Made by a program: the position numbers and the translations under genes
The notes under the pieces: generated by a model
Databases searched by the model: none
What the model saw: the letters and a program-made list of their open reading frames with translations, nothing else
What the model was told of the DNA's origin: nothing
DNA from: Neoarius graeffei
Lineage: Eukaryota; Chordata; Actinopteri; Siluriformes; Ariidae
Length of the DNA: 64,000 nt
Direction of reading: 5' to 3'
Assembly (NCBI RefSeq): GCF_027579695.1
Contig: NC_083592.1
Location: forward strand, 32,503,961-32,567,960
Shown: positions 40,641-51,061 of the stretch, in pieces
How positions within the stretch are numbered: position 1 is the first letter of the stretch
Layout: each line of letters begins with the position of its first letter

Positions 40641-42756
40641 CAGGGATGAGAATTTTCCGCGGATCCGCGGAATTCCGAGTTTTTCCCGCTGAAAATGTCA
40701 TTTTTGTGAAACGTAAATCCGTTGAGAAAATTTCGGGGGGGGGGGGGTTCGGGGTGTGTGTGTATGGTTAACGATCTGTGGTCACCTTATAACGCAGACA
40801 TCCCGAGTCTCCCGGAAGTTCCGAGAGTCTCCCGCATATTGATAGCGGCTCCCTGATGCCCGCAACTTGGAGAATATCTCCCGGAATCTAGAGCAAGGGA
40901 GCAAGAGCGCGCACGCGCAACATTGTCTACCTCGCGCATCTTAGAATGTGAGCATATGACAGAGCGCGAGAGAGAGACTGCGTGTGTGCCTGTTCATGTA
41001 GCGCATGCTAGACAAAGAGCATCCTGATTGGGTTACTCAGCAAAATAAGCCAATCAGCTTTCAGTGTGGGCGGGCTTTTATCCCTTTTCTTGAGGACCGA
41101 CATTTTCAGTTGAGTCAGTGCAGCCTACAGGATCGGCGTGGCAGAGAGCAAGCGCGTGCGCCACAAAAAAACAAAATACAAAACCCACTTCAGCTCAGAT
41201 TACACAAAAGAATCTCCCTGTCTAATAAGGGTAAAAAATAATGACAGTTAAGCGTGATGTACTGTTTGCAGCAGTGATTTCAGCATTGCCCACGGTGGCT
41301 TAAATGATTGTAAAGGACATGTTGAGGTGAGGAGTGTCAGTTCATGTGCATTATATTTAGGTCTACAACAGGCTGGCATGAAAAGACCAAACTTACTGAA
41401 GATTTCCGTAAAGTAACAATGTATGAATATACATCATATATATCACATATATATCAAATACACGTCATATAAGTGTGTATCTTTTATAAATGGGGTTAGC
41501 TTATCTAATGTAGCATGTTGGGGAGAATCATAGTATCATATCTATATTTCTGATAAAATTTTAGGTATGATAGCATGTATAACTCTCCTACTTATTGCTC
41601 ATTTCATGGGGGGGGGGTTGCTGGTATGTGCCGCGCGGGAGTGTCTGCCCAAGTTTTTAGGCCGAGATGAACTTGGTTTTTGATTTTAAAAAAATTTCCA
41701 ATATGTAATGCCCATTGTACATGCCTGTTCTTTAATTCAAAATCACCATCTTGATCTTCAGATTGACCATATGGTATCTGTATTACATTACACAACATCC
41801 TGTCCAGATAAAACCTCGTTAGTACACACAACAGTTGAAAGGGAAGTGATGAGTGATGTTGAATGTTGCCTGCTTAATATGCAAGACCTCCTGCGACCAT
41901 GATAACATCAGAAGAAAGCTTCAGAGAATTATATGATAGAACTTTTTTCTGGTTTGCACTTCATTTTAAAGGATTAGAGTATTCAAAGACATGAATAGCT
42001 AAAATGCAGAAATATAATACTGTAGAGCTCGTTTATATTAAAAGGTGCATTGATTGATTTTTTTTTTTTTGAAATCATCAAATGTGAATTGATTAAAAAC
42101 AAGTCTCTTGTCCCATATTAATCGTTTTCACCTGGGAGTCCACCAAGAAGGGGAATTTATTTCCAAATACATTGCAACTTTTTGCTGATAAAATTAATGG
42201 TTTTGGGGTTAAAAAAAAAAAGCCAAAAATCATTAGCTCCTGCCCCCTGGGCCCCCACCGGGGCTCTGCCAGGGAAATCGATAAATCGAACGGGATAAAG
42301 AACTGTTTCCGATGGGCATGGCTCGATAGTAGCGTTACCGTGCAGATAGGGACACAAACTGTGACGACGTGCCTGACGGAACATATCCGAAAAGTGGACG
42401 TGTCGAGAAAGGTTCTGTGTATTCTGTGCTCAGATATGATCAATTATGGAAACAGAGGAGCTAGAAACATCCAGGAGCACATCAAAACAAAAAAGCACAA
42501 AGGTACGTTTTACTTAAATTGTCAAAGATAGAGTCAGGAGGAATCTAATATATCGTTACGGTTACCTCCATTATTGCTCACGATATATATTTATCTTAAA
42601 GTTTATAAACGTTTTAAACCATCATTGAATTTGAAAACATATATATATATAAGGCGCACCCCCCTTTGAAACCCCCCCATGCACGGTTTGCGTGCGTTAT
42701 GTCTGCCCTTGGCAGACATTTCAGAGTTTTTTTTAAATGTCCCATTCTCATCCCTG
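40641..42756 (+). mobile_element. hAT-type element with 6-bp target duplications, copy 1
   Basis: Termini cagggatgagaat (40641) and attctcatccctg (ending 42756); exact 6-bp duplication ctgaac (40635-40640 and 42757-42762) inside the Tc1 transposase gene. Shares its left 120 bp (cgagtttttcccgctgaaaa), the BED exon and the right end (catttcagag then a tttttttaaatgtcccattc run) with the copy at 56992-61093. Within hATs a 6-bp duplication is known for the hAT6 subgroup; I use the family name only tentatively. Confidence 0.85.
42267..42502 (+). pseudogene. BED-type zinc-finger exon, copy 1 (start missing)
   Basis: Reads REIDKSNGIKNCFRWAWLDS, VTTCLTEHIRKVDV and the finger KVLCILCSDMINYGNRG ... NIQEHIKTKKHKG (C-X2-C ... 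H-X5-H). Ends at the splice donor aaag|gtacgt (GT at 42503-42504). Compared with 57376-57646, the first dozen codons with the ATG are replaced by unrelated sequence, so this copy cannot start normally. Confidence 0.75.
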
Positions 42757-43878
42757 CTGAACATCTCAAGAAGCACTGTTCAATCCATCATTCAAAAATA
42801 GAAAAAGTATGGCACAACTGCAAACCTACCAAGACATGGCCGTCCACCTAAACTGACAGCGAGCAAGGAGAGCACTGGTCAGAGAAGCAGCCAAGAGGCC
42901 CATGATCACTCTGGAGGATCTGCAGAAATCCACAGCTCAGGTGGGAGAATCTGTGCACAGGACAACTATAAGTCGTACACTCCACAAATCTGGCCTTTTT
43001 GGAAGAGTGGAAAGAAGAAAGCCATTGTTGAAAGACAGGCATAAGAAGCCATGTAGGGGACACAGCAAACATGTGGAAGAAGGTGCTTTGGTCAGATGAG
43101 ACCAAAGTTGAACTTTTTGGCCTAAATGCAAAGCGCTACGTGTGGCGGAAAACTAACACTGCTCATCACCCTGCACACACCATCCCCACTGTGAAACATG
43201 GTGGTGGCAGCATCATGCTATGGGGATGCTTTTCTTCAGCAGGGACAGGGAAGCTGGTCAGAGTTGATGGGAAGATGGATGGAGCTAAATACAGGGCAAT
43301 CCTGGAAGAAAACCTGTTGGAGGCTGCAAAAGACTTGAGACTGGGAAGGAGATTCACCTTCCAGCAAGACAATGACCCTAAACATACAGCCAGAGCTACA
43401 ATGGAATGGTTTAGATCAAAGAATATTCGTGTGTTAGAATGGCCCAGTCAAAGTCCAGACCTAAATCCCATTGAGCATCTGTGGCAAGACTTGAAAATTG
43501 CTGTTCACAGACGCTCTCCATCCAATCTGGCTGAGCTTGAGCTATTTTGCAAAGAAGAATGGGCAAAAATTTCAGTGTCTAGATGTGCAAAGCTGGTAGA
43601 GACATACCACAAAAGACTTGCAGCTGTAATTGCAGCAAAAGGTGGCTCTACAAAGTATTGATGCAGGGGGCTGAATACTAATGCACACCACATTTTTCAG
43701 ATTTTTATTTGTTTAAAATTTTGAAGACCATTTATCATTTTCGTTTCACTTCACAATTATGTGCTACTCTGTGTTGGTCTATCACATAAAATCTCAATAA
43801 AAAACTTTTAAGTCCGTGGTTGTAAGGTGGAAAAATGTGAAAAAGATCAAGGGGTATGAATACTTTTGCAAGGCACTG

Positions 43879-43900
43879 TATTTATATAGATATTTATGAA

Positions 43901-43978
<78 letters not shown>

Positions 43979-44268
43979 TATGGTATGTAGTATATATTTT
44001 TGTAATTATATATTTATATAGATTCATGAAGTGTGTGTATATATGGTATATATTTTTATAGGTGTATTATGTAGTTTGGATTTTGGGGTAGTTAAAAAGG
44101 GGTGGGAAATTAAAGTATTGTACTTCCCACTCCTTTTTCGAACAATGTGCAGTGTTTTTTGTAATGTCTTAGCTCTTTATTTTTTTTATTTCTCGTTTTC
44201 TTTCTTTTGTATGTACAAATAGTTACATTTTTTTATACATGTTCGAAATAAATAAATTCATTCATATA
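43879..44268 (+). mobile_element. LINE A 3' UTR terminus (probable)
   Basis: After the right TA of Tc1-like transposon 3 the sequence continues tttatatagatatttatgaa and then a (TA)n tract, a second copy of the same motif (43990-44035), the paired words gtacttcccactccttttt/cgaac, and a terminal gttcgaaataaataaattc with two attcat units. This looks like the 3' end of a fish LINE, and the empty Tc1 site matches the LINE repeat. Confidence 0.6.
43900..43976. repeat. (TA)n microsatellite
   Basis: About 36 TA units. Confidence 0.95.
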
Positions 44269-44561
44269 AAAGGAAAAAAATATTTTGAGGAAACCATTCA
44301 AATTTCCTTGTTTTTGGTTATAATTCATCGAAATATGCGCGTGTTCGAGTGTACTGGAAAAGCTCGTCTCAGGGGTCCATGTAATGACGTAATTATACCA
44401 ATTGGCTAAGGGCAACGAGGGTCAAAGACATTGTGTGTCAGCAGCGCAGTTGAAGCGGGCAGGTGTCAAACTTGGAACTTTTATATCACGATTGGAGTTT
44501 ATGTTCCTTATGTCTAACCTGTGTGTGTGTGTGTGTTTTTTGTTTGTTTGTTTTTATATAC
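44269..44561. other. No gene recognised; (GT)n at 44520-44536
   Basis: Short spacer with a GT and a TTTG microsatellite before the fold-back element. Confidence 0.6.
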
Positions 44562-45136
44562 GAGTGATTCCACGCTTATGGGTACTGAAATGGGGACATG
44601 AACTTATTCACCTAAAACCATTTCTTTTTTTACCATCAGGTCACAAAACATGTAATCTTTAATGAATGATATGTTAAAAGATAACTTTAATTTTCTGAGA
44701 TGTAATAACATATATTTATATGCCAAAGTCAAGCCTATGAGTTCCAAAATGATGTCTGTTCCATTACTTCTGTTACGATTGTCCATCTCGCGTCTGTTAC
44801 AAATTAATTACAATCTAGCTATATACCATGTTAATCTTATTGAAAGAATGTGTATGTTTATTCTACTACACATGTTTATTAATTATATTTGCTAAAACAT
44901 CACCTTCCTATGTTTCAAAAAGTAATTCTACATTGTTAAAATTGAGAATATATATGTCCACAACACTTCTGTTACGTTCTGACTTTGGCATATAAATATG
45001 TTTTTATTACATCTCAGAAAATTAAAGTTATCTTTTAACATATCATTCATTAAAGATTACATGTTTTGTGACCTGATGGTAAAAAAAAGAAATGGTTTTA
45101 GGTGAATAAGTTAATGTACCCATAAGCGTGGAATCA

Positions 45137-45139
<3 letters not shown>
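44562..45139. mobile_element. Fold-back DNA element, copy 1 (gattccacgcttatggg family)
   Basis: Begins gagtgattccacgcttatg and ends with its exact inverse at 45139. The inverted arms are long, about 160 bp each (for example gaatgatatgttaaaagata near 44661 and its inverse near 45035), with a 250-bp unpaired centre. No ORF. It abuts (TA)n on the right, so TA is a likely target. A second copy in opposite orientation lies at 60526-61008. Confidence 0.88.

Positions 45140-45200
<61 letters not shown>
45140..45200. repeat. (TA)n microsatellite
   Basis: About 30 TA units, followed by a poly-T tract. Confidence 0.95.
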
Positions 45201-45205
<5 letters not shown>

Positions 45206-45394
45206 TTTTTTTTTTTGTAATGATAGTTTTATTTTCTAAATATTTATCAACATGCCGCCATTGTGGCACGGGAAGCTGTGATTGGTGGACAGCCGACAAA
45301 GGGTGTCTCCCACTGGTTGTAAATCGTGACGTAAAAATCGTAAACACGTACAGGATCTGCTGATTGGCAGTTCACATACTGAAGCCAAACGGAG

Positions 45395-45828
45395 ATGTCG
45401 GGCATCTGTTGCTATTGTCCGAAGAAAACTACAGCTAAAAAAGCTCTACTACTGGATTACTTGGACAATCTTGGTCAGAAAGAAGTGCAGGATAGATATA
45501 CATGGAAATTTAGTTTATTAGCGGTTATGATCCATACAAAATTCCTCAAAACGACTGGAGTGATGGTGCAGATTTGTGGCCTATCATTAGCTACATGTTG
45601 GAATTTCCTACCTTTTTCCTGAAAAGTCCCGACACAGAAGAACAGTTTAAAAAAAAAAAAACTACAGAAGCAAGAAAACCTTTGTGTAAAGACTTTTTCC
45701 TGACATCAGCTTTTGGGAACAGAATGTTGCGAAAGCCAAAGCATTTACTCTCAAAGGGCTCTGACCTAAACTGTGGGCTAGATGGTATTCCCACCCCTCC
45801 ATGTCTCATCAACCCCAAGGACATCTAG
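45395..45828 (+). pseudogene. Relic resembling the N-terminus of transposon-borne YqaJ-like proteins
   Basis: ATG at 45395 (MSGICCYCPKKTTAKKALLL). A frameshift near 45525 joins this to a second frame reading YDPYKIPQNDWSDGADLWP and ISYMLEFPTFFLKSPD, up to a stop at 45828. The DPY-IP--W-----LWP-----L pattern is, from memory, that of the region before the nuclease domain in YqaJ-like proteins accompanying fish ISL2EU-type DNA transposons. The nuclease domain itself is not seen. A YqaJ partner would process DNA ends; here only a broken leader survives. Confidence 0.35.
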
Positions 45829-46417
45829 TTACAGAGCTATCTGCGCATTCTCATTTATACAGTGATACTTATTATTGTTAAAATATCTGAAGTGTTATTT
45901 GTAAAATAACAAAAAATATTTCTCTAGACTTTCAAACAATATTGTAAGGTTTTATTTTAATTTTATCTAATAGTGGATGGTACAATAATTACAAACACTA
46001 ACAGAATCGGCACATTCCAGTTGTAGCTGTCGTCATATAGTAACCATAATCACCCTTATAATACTAATTTCAGGAAACGATTAATGTTCAGTTCCCTTTT
46101 CATTAATTCTCAATTCAAAGGCACAGCTGAGTCACACAGGTTGATCAGTGTGTAACGGACAGTAACAATTTTATCCAAAATAGTTTTTCTTGTCTTAGTC
46201 GATTTATTTCTATTCCACGTGTGCAGCTGTTGTAAAGTTCAGTGTGTTTGTGTAGAACTCTCTTGAACTGTAGGTTCATTTCTGCACTCTGGTTCCATTG
46301 TGATGTTTTGCATAGGACTGTGTTCTTTTGATAACAGAAACAAAGCTCCAGTAATAATAATTGTTGTTGTTGTTGTTATTGTTATTATTATTATACTCCT
46401 TCAGAACTCTCCACAGC
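45829..46417. other. No gene recognised; trinucleotide tract at 46344-46393
   Basis: AT-rich with a (TTG/TTA)n microsatellite close to the left end of Kolobok copy 1. Confidence 0.6.
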
Positions 46418-46421
46418 TTAA

Positions 46422-47063
46422 AGCGCATATCATGGGTAAACTCAGGAGTAAGATCAATGTAATTCTCCTATTTTATATTAAACTTTGGTCAAATATCTGT
46501 AACATTCTGCATTTTGTGCAATTTTTTTACCTTGAGCAATACTAGAAAAATTCAGTTGAAATCAAGCCATTTGAGGCGAATTGGTCCGCCTCTGAAAAAC
46601 TTGGCATTTGGATTTCCCGGGAAACAGTGATTTTCGTGATGTCACGTGCGGGACGCCTCCTTCTGAATCCTACGTCAGCGCTGGTTTGTTTATGAGAAAA
46701 CGACCTGGTGGTTTTCTGGAAATTTCTTCAACGTTATCGCGTAATTATTAAAATGGTTAATAGATGTATCGTAGGAGGGTGTAGCAACACCAATCTTGAT
46801 GGGATTAGTACTCATCGTTTCCCAAAAGACCGGACAATGAGAGAGAAATGGGAGCGCTTGGTCTACACAGACTGTGCACTGAAACCGTGCAAAGCTCTCG
46901 CAACCTGCTGGCGCTTCCGCAGGTAACGTCAGAAATCTGGCTCCAGACTCCCTTGGGATTTTTCCAGACGCGTTTTATTTTATTTTTTTCTGCTGTAAAG
47001 GGACATACTTTCATATAAAAAAAAAAAACACCACCACTACTGAATTGGTCCAGAACATGCACT
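46422..47063 (+). mobile_element. Kolobok-like element, copy 1, with THAP exon
   Basis: Flanked by TTAA at 46418-46421 and 47064-47067. Ends agcgcatatca and, inverted, agtgcatgttc. It aligns along its whole length with the copy at 55376-56048. A TTAA target plus a THAP domain is the Kolobok combination (piggyBac shares TTAA but has no THAP). Only 642 bp, with no catalytic region. Confidence 0.82.
46753..46922 (+). pseudogene. THAP-domain exon 1 (Kolobok-like copy 1)
   Basis: ATG at 46753 (MVNRCIVGGCSNTN, then ISTHRFPKDRTMREKWERLV). Shows the THAP pattern C-X4-C, H, FP and W (C2CH finger start). Exon ends at a donor: cgcag|gtaacg (GT at 46923-46924). The rest of the finger and the transposase core would be on later exons that are absent. 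Two copies differ at only a few residues, for example GGCSNTNLD versus GRCSNTNHD. Confidence 0.78.
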
Positions 47064-47067
47064 TTAA

Positions 47068-47375
47068 TATATCCTAAATTATTCATTCCTCTGCTAATAG
47101 AACTTACTTCGTGTCTGCATCTATTGGTGTTATGGTTTTGTGGATTTATGATATTATGCTGCTTCACCTATTTAAAAAAAAAAATCAACTGCATTCTGTC
47201 CTCCCCAAAATAAAATAAAGCTCTGGGCAAGTGGAATTGTTTTTCAGGTATGTATGTTTTGGGTGCTGCTCGCCCATTGGGCAAGTAAGGCTGGGAGATT
47301 TTTTTTCTGAGGACTGAGAAATACTTTGTAGTCTCTGTAAAAAAAAAAAAAGACGTCCTTGTGCTAGTTCCATCT
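47068..47375. other. No gene recognised
   Basis: Spacer with poly-A/poly-T tracts between Kolobok copy 1 and a hAT element. Confidence 0.6.
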
Positions 47376-47719
47376 GTCTAAACCAGGGGTCATCAAACTG
47401 CGGGCCAACTCCGGCCCGCCACCCCCCTTTGACCGGCCCCCAGCCCCTCTGCCCCCCACCACTTGAACCAGCCCTATGAGGCAATCCCCAAAAGTGATCA
47501 TGGCCTGTTTTTTTTTTTTTTGTTTGTTTGTTTTTTTTAAATTGCTTTTTGGCAAATATTATGTCTGCATCTTGTATTTTGTTTTTTTTTAATCAATTAA
47601 AATTGATGTTTAGTTATAAAATGAACTATTCATATTTTCCGAATTTTCGTCATATGCTCGCGATCAAGCAGTGACAGGCAGCGCACGCGCAGAGAACTGT
47701 CAGTGTTCAGGACAGCAAA

Positions 47720-48295
47720 ATGGCTAGCGGTCAGCGAAAAGCTGACAGAGAGTGCAGAGTTTTTAAAGAACAGTGGACCAGCGATTATTTTTTCGTTCAG
47801 TGTAAGGACCGTGCAGTTTGTCTTGTATGTAAAGAAAGTGTGTCGGTTTTCAGAGAATATAATCTGCGTTGTCACTACGAAACCCGCCACAAAGAGTATG
47901 CTAGTTTGCGAGGGCAAACAAGAGAAGACAGGATTCGGAGGATGAAATGCGGACTGGCTGCACAACAGAATGTATTCCTTCACCAAACCCAGATCAACCA
48001 GGCTGCTGTCCGAGCTGGCTATAAGGTAGCTCACCTACTAGCTACCCATGGAAAGCCGTTTACTGATGGGGACTTTGTTAAAGTATGCATGCTTGCTGTG
48101 GCCGAGGAGGTGTGTCCCGACAAGAAGGATGCGCTCAACGCGGTGAGTCTCTCCGCACCTACTATGACCAGGCGAACCGAAGATTTGGGGGACAACGTGT
48201 ATGACCAGCTGAATGAGAGAGCGTCAGAATTCGAGTTTTTTGCTTTGGCCATGGATGAGAGCAATGATGTGCAGGACACAGCACAACTGCTGTGA
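47720..48295 (+). pseudogene. hAT transposase N-terminal part (zinc finger plus start of catalytic domain)
   Basis: ATG at 47720 (MASGQRKADRECRVFKEQW). Finger: VCLVCKESVSVFREYNL then RCHYETRHKEY (C-X2-C ... H-X4-H). Linker with FLHQTQINQAAVRAGYK, then CPDKKDALNAVSLSAPTMTR and FFALAMDESNDVQDTAQLL, whose DES is the first acidic residue region of hAT cores. It stops there, where intact relatives continue. 191 codons versus about 600 in full transposases. Resembles the Charlie-like proteins annotated in vertebrates as GTF2I-repeat-like or SCAN/ZBED-like. Confidence 0.82.
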
Positions 48296-48757
48296 TCTAT
48301 TGCTCATATTATAATTTCACTTTTTTTTTTTTTATGTATTTATTTTATAGGCTTATTTATGTGACCTTTATTAAGTGCTGCACACATTATTATTATTATT
48401 ATTATTATCATCATCAACAGGCCTACCTACAATTTATAATTTTCCACTCACCTTTGCCAGTGTCAATCACCTCAACTAGGCAGATGTTTCTTACCTTGAC
48501 AGCTTTGATGTTATTTTTATTAGAAAATAAATAAATGGAATATCTGTGGTATTTCAAATTAAAACAAAGCGTGAAGACTCGATTACTACTTTTGCAAACC
48601 ACTAGTAAAGATAAACAAATATGTGCCAGGAATCAAGTGCTGATATAGTAGAGTGGGGGATATAGTAGAGTGGGGGATGGCTGTGCCAGGCTAGTAATCT
48701 CTACGACACAGTGAGGCCTGCTGGTGGTCATATTTGTCTGGGTCATACAATTCTATT
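48296..48757. other. Interior of the hAT element, non-coding
   Basis: AT-rich with poly-T and (TTA)n tracts (48388-48408) and a short tandem repeat tatagtagagtgggggat at 48644-48678. Confidence 0.6.
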
Positions 48758-50013
48758 GCCGCTTTTCCACTACAAACGCGGCTGAGCCGTGCCGTGCCGA
48801 GTCGAGCTGAGCGGGGCTGTTGGAGTTGCATTTCGACTACAACCGCGCTGAACCGTGCTGGCTGGAAGTGGGTGGACACATTGGGTGGAGTTAGCGAAAG
48901 TGGGTGGATGTCACGTGATGTCGTTAAGCAGCGCAAACAGTGACATCAGTGACAGTGGCGGAACAAGTCAGAGCCGGGCCGGGGGCGGGGCAAATGACCG
49001 GGCCCTTTATTAAAGCTTATCATAATATCATTTTAGGCTACAAAATGTCCGCAACTGCGGTGTTTACCAATTTCAACACTACCGGGTGCAACTATGTTAT
49101 TTAGTACATCAAGTCCTTCAAACGAACATGTAACTCAGAAACAAAAAACATTAGGATACTGTACATGGCTCATAATAAAACATCAATAGCCTATACTGCG
49201 CACATTATTTGAAGGGCATACGAATGAGCGCTCAGAGGTTGCAACGGTGACAGGAAGAGTCAGAAATAAAAGGAGGGCGGTGCAAACCTCACTGAATGCA
49301 CTGTGTTTACCAATTTCAACACTCCGGGGTGCAACTATGTTATTTTGTACATTAAGTCCTTCAAACGAACATGTAACTCAGAAACAAAAAAACATTAGGC
49401 GACATACTGTACATGGCTCATAATAAAACATCAATAGCCTACTGCGCGCATTATTTGAAGGGCATACGACGAGCCTTGCGCTCCGCGAACTCGTCCACGA
49501 TGCTCTGTATGTCACTGATTTCAGTGATCTTTTAAGCGGTAGTCTCACGACCCGAATAGTAAACAATAAACATGGAGGACATGGAGTCGTTAGTGTTGCT
49601 GGTCTTGGTGCTGTGGCTTGTTGTCACCGACAACGCCAACAGATACTGGCAAGAGTGTATAGATGAGGCGAGGCACATAAGGCTTCAGAAATTCTCGTAA
49701 TTCATAATTATTCTCCTTCCGGGTTTGCGGTGTTTACAGATCCCAGCGCGCTCGCGGGGCGTGTGTGGGCATGTGAGGACACGCCTCCTCACCAATCAGT
49801 GCACAGGGGAGTGTCTGCTCACGCCCCCAACCTCAATCGGCACGGTTTGGCTCGCTTCAGCCCCACTCCAAAACGGTGCGAGTTTTAGGGGCTAAGCAGG
49901 GCTGAAGCGAGCTGAGTCGTGCTGGTTTTTGGTAGTCGAAACGCGAGCCGTGTCGGGCTGAAGTGAGCTGAAGCGAGCTGAAGTGAGCTGAAAAAGGGTA
50001 GTGGAAAAGGGCC
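48758..50013. mobile_element. Inverted-repeat DNA element nested in the hAT element
   Basis: Termini gccgcttttccactac (48758) and, inverted, ggcccttttccactac (ending 50013), with att on both sides (48755-48757 and 50014-50016). Both arms hold clusters of gctgaacc/gagctg words (48779-48850 and 49840-49990) that pair. A direct repeat of about 170 bp (gcaactatgttattt, gaacatgtaactcagaaaca) occurs at 49050-49205 and 49305-49460. No transposase. Confidence 0.7.
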
Positions 50014-50117
50014 ATTTGTTATATAGCTGACCTGACCCCGGCCCCCCATCACAGATCACAGTCAGGAACGACAGTGTGGCCCCCAGAGAAAAAAGTTTGG
50101 CGATCCCTGGTCTAAAC

Positions 50118-51058
50118 GAATACATCGTAATCATTTATAGCAAGATTTGATATTTTGGATCGTCTGAGAGGCAAGTTAGTTCCTGTGTTCACTTGTGTTA
50201 TAGCGGAGATAAACAGTCATTCCCACACCAGCCTCACTCTGTCTCGCTCTCCGCTCTGTCTGTTTTTTGCTCTCTGCTCTGCCTCTCTTTCTGTCTGGGT
50301 TTTTTTTCTGTTTTTCTCTGTCTCTCTCTTTCTGTCTGGGTCTCTGTTTTTCTCTGTCTGTCTCCTTTTTGTGTCTCTCTCTTTATTTATTTTTTGCAGC
50401 TTGTCACTTTACTGAGCAACTGGAAAGTGCAAACTCCACTGTCCTGGTGACTGTCCTGGTGACTGTCCTGGTGACTGTCCTGGTGACTTTATGCTGATAA
50501 ACTCCACGGTAAAGGACTGTGACTGTTGCAGAGCGCTTCCAACCAAGGCAACTTCTATGAAGTTTAATTAATTGTCTCCTAACAAGAAATGTGACTTCAT
50601 TAATAATCATTTTACTTTAAGCAATAACATGTTTTTTTAAAAAATCCATTTATTATTCCTATTAGATTACATGAAGGGCCCACTGTACAAGTCCGTGTGC
50701 GAGCCGTTACTATAGAAACCTATTTTTCATGTTGCAGCCGGAACTAGTTTCCAAGCCATGCTGTTGTGCAGAAATAATGCACACTGCCTGATGAATCAGA
50801 TTTGAGCATTCAACCATGCTGTGGTCTAAAACAATTTAATTGTCTGCCACAATATCCAGTGGTGTTAACTCTGATCATATTATACTACCAGACCTGCCAA
50901 CCTTTCTGCCTTTTGTGCAGGAGCTCTGCAGTTTAATATCGGTGTACACTAGGTATAAGTTATTACTCAAAATATGCAGACATAAATGTGGAATAATTTG
51001 TGTAGGTGTCTTAAACTCTTTGATATTAACTGAGAAACGCCTGGAAATACCCTTTCCC
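50118..51058. other. No gene recognised; pyrimidine-rich tract and a 12-bp repeat
   Basis: 50230-50400 is a T/C-rich tract (tctctctgtctg words). ctgtcctggtga is repeated about four times at 50439-50488. Nothing else supported. Confidence 0.6.
50439..50488. repeat. 12-bp tandem repeat, about four copies
   Basis: Unit ctgtcctggtga, perfect copies. Confidence 0.95.
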
Positions 51059-51061
51059 TTA

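Larger units (their letters stand above)
40544..43661 (+). pseudogene. Tc1 transposase (transposon 3), split by an insertion
   Basis: ATG at 40544 (MKTKELTRQVRDKVLEKFK) begins the helix-turn-helix; the coding sequence stops at 40640 and resumes at 42763 (the homologue of STVQSII...). Several frameshifts in 42763-43080 (for example ITLEDLQKSTAQVGESVH), then an intact catalytic part: SDETKVELFG (D), QQDNDPKHTAR (D) and SPDLNPIEHLW (E), spaced DD34E, ending AAKGGSTKY. Confidence 0.93.
40165..43878 (+). mobile_element. Tc1-like transposon 3 with nested hAT-type element
   Basis: Termini cagtgccttgcaaaagtatt (40165) and its inverse ending aaggcactg at 43878, with TA at both sides (40163-40164 and 43879-43880). 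Long inverted repeats with the inner words agtattcatacccc and tgttggtctatcacataaaa. 3.7 kb instead of the usual 1.6 kb because of the insertion at 40641-42756. Confidence 0.95.
47384..50109 (+). mobile_element. hAT (Charlie-like) element with truncated transposase
   Basis: Termini caggggtcatcaaactg (47384) and, inverted, cagggatcgccaaactt (ending 50109) and an exact 8-bp target duplication gtctaaac (47376-47383 and 50110-50117). It contains the first 190 codons of a hAT transposase (47720-48295) and a nested inverted-repeat element (48758-50013). Confidence 0.93.

Noticed and set aside
48734-48943. ORFs in the gctgagc-rich arm of the 48758-50013 element
   Set aside because: The sequence is the inverted-repeat arm of a DNA element, and the opposite arm gives unrelated ORFs.
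50155-50450. Hydrophobic leucine/phenylalanine-rich ORFs (membrane protein)
   Set aside because: They translate a simple T/C-rich tract (tctctctgtctg words) in several frames; low complexity, no conserved feature.
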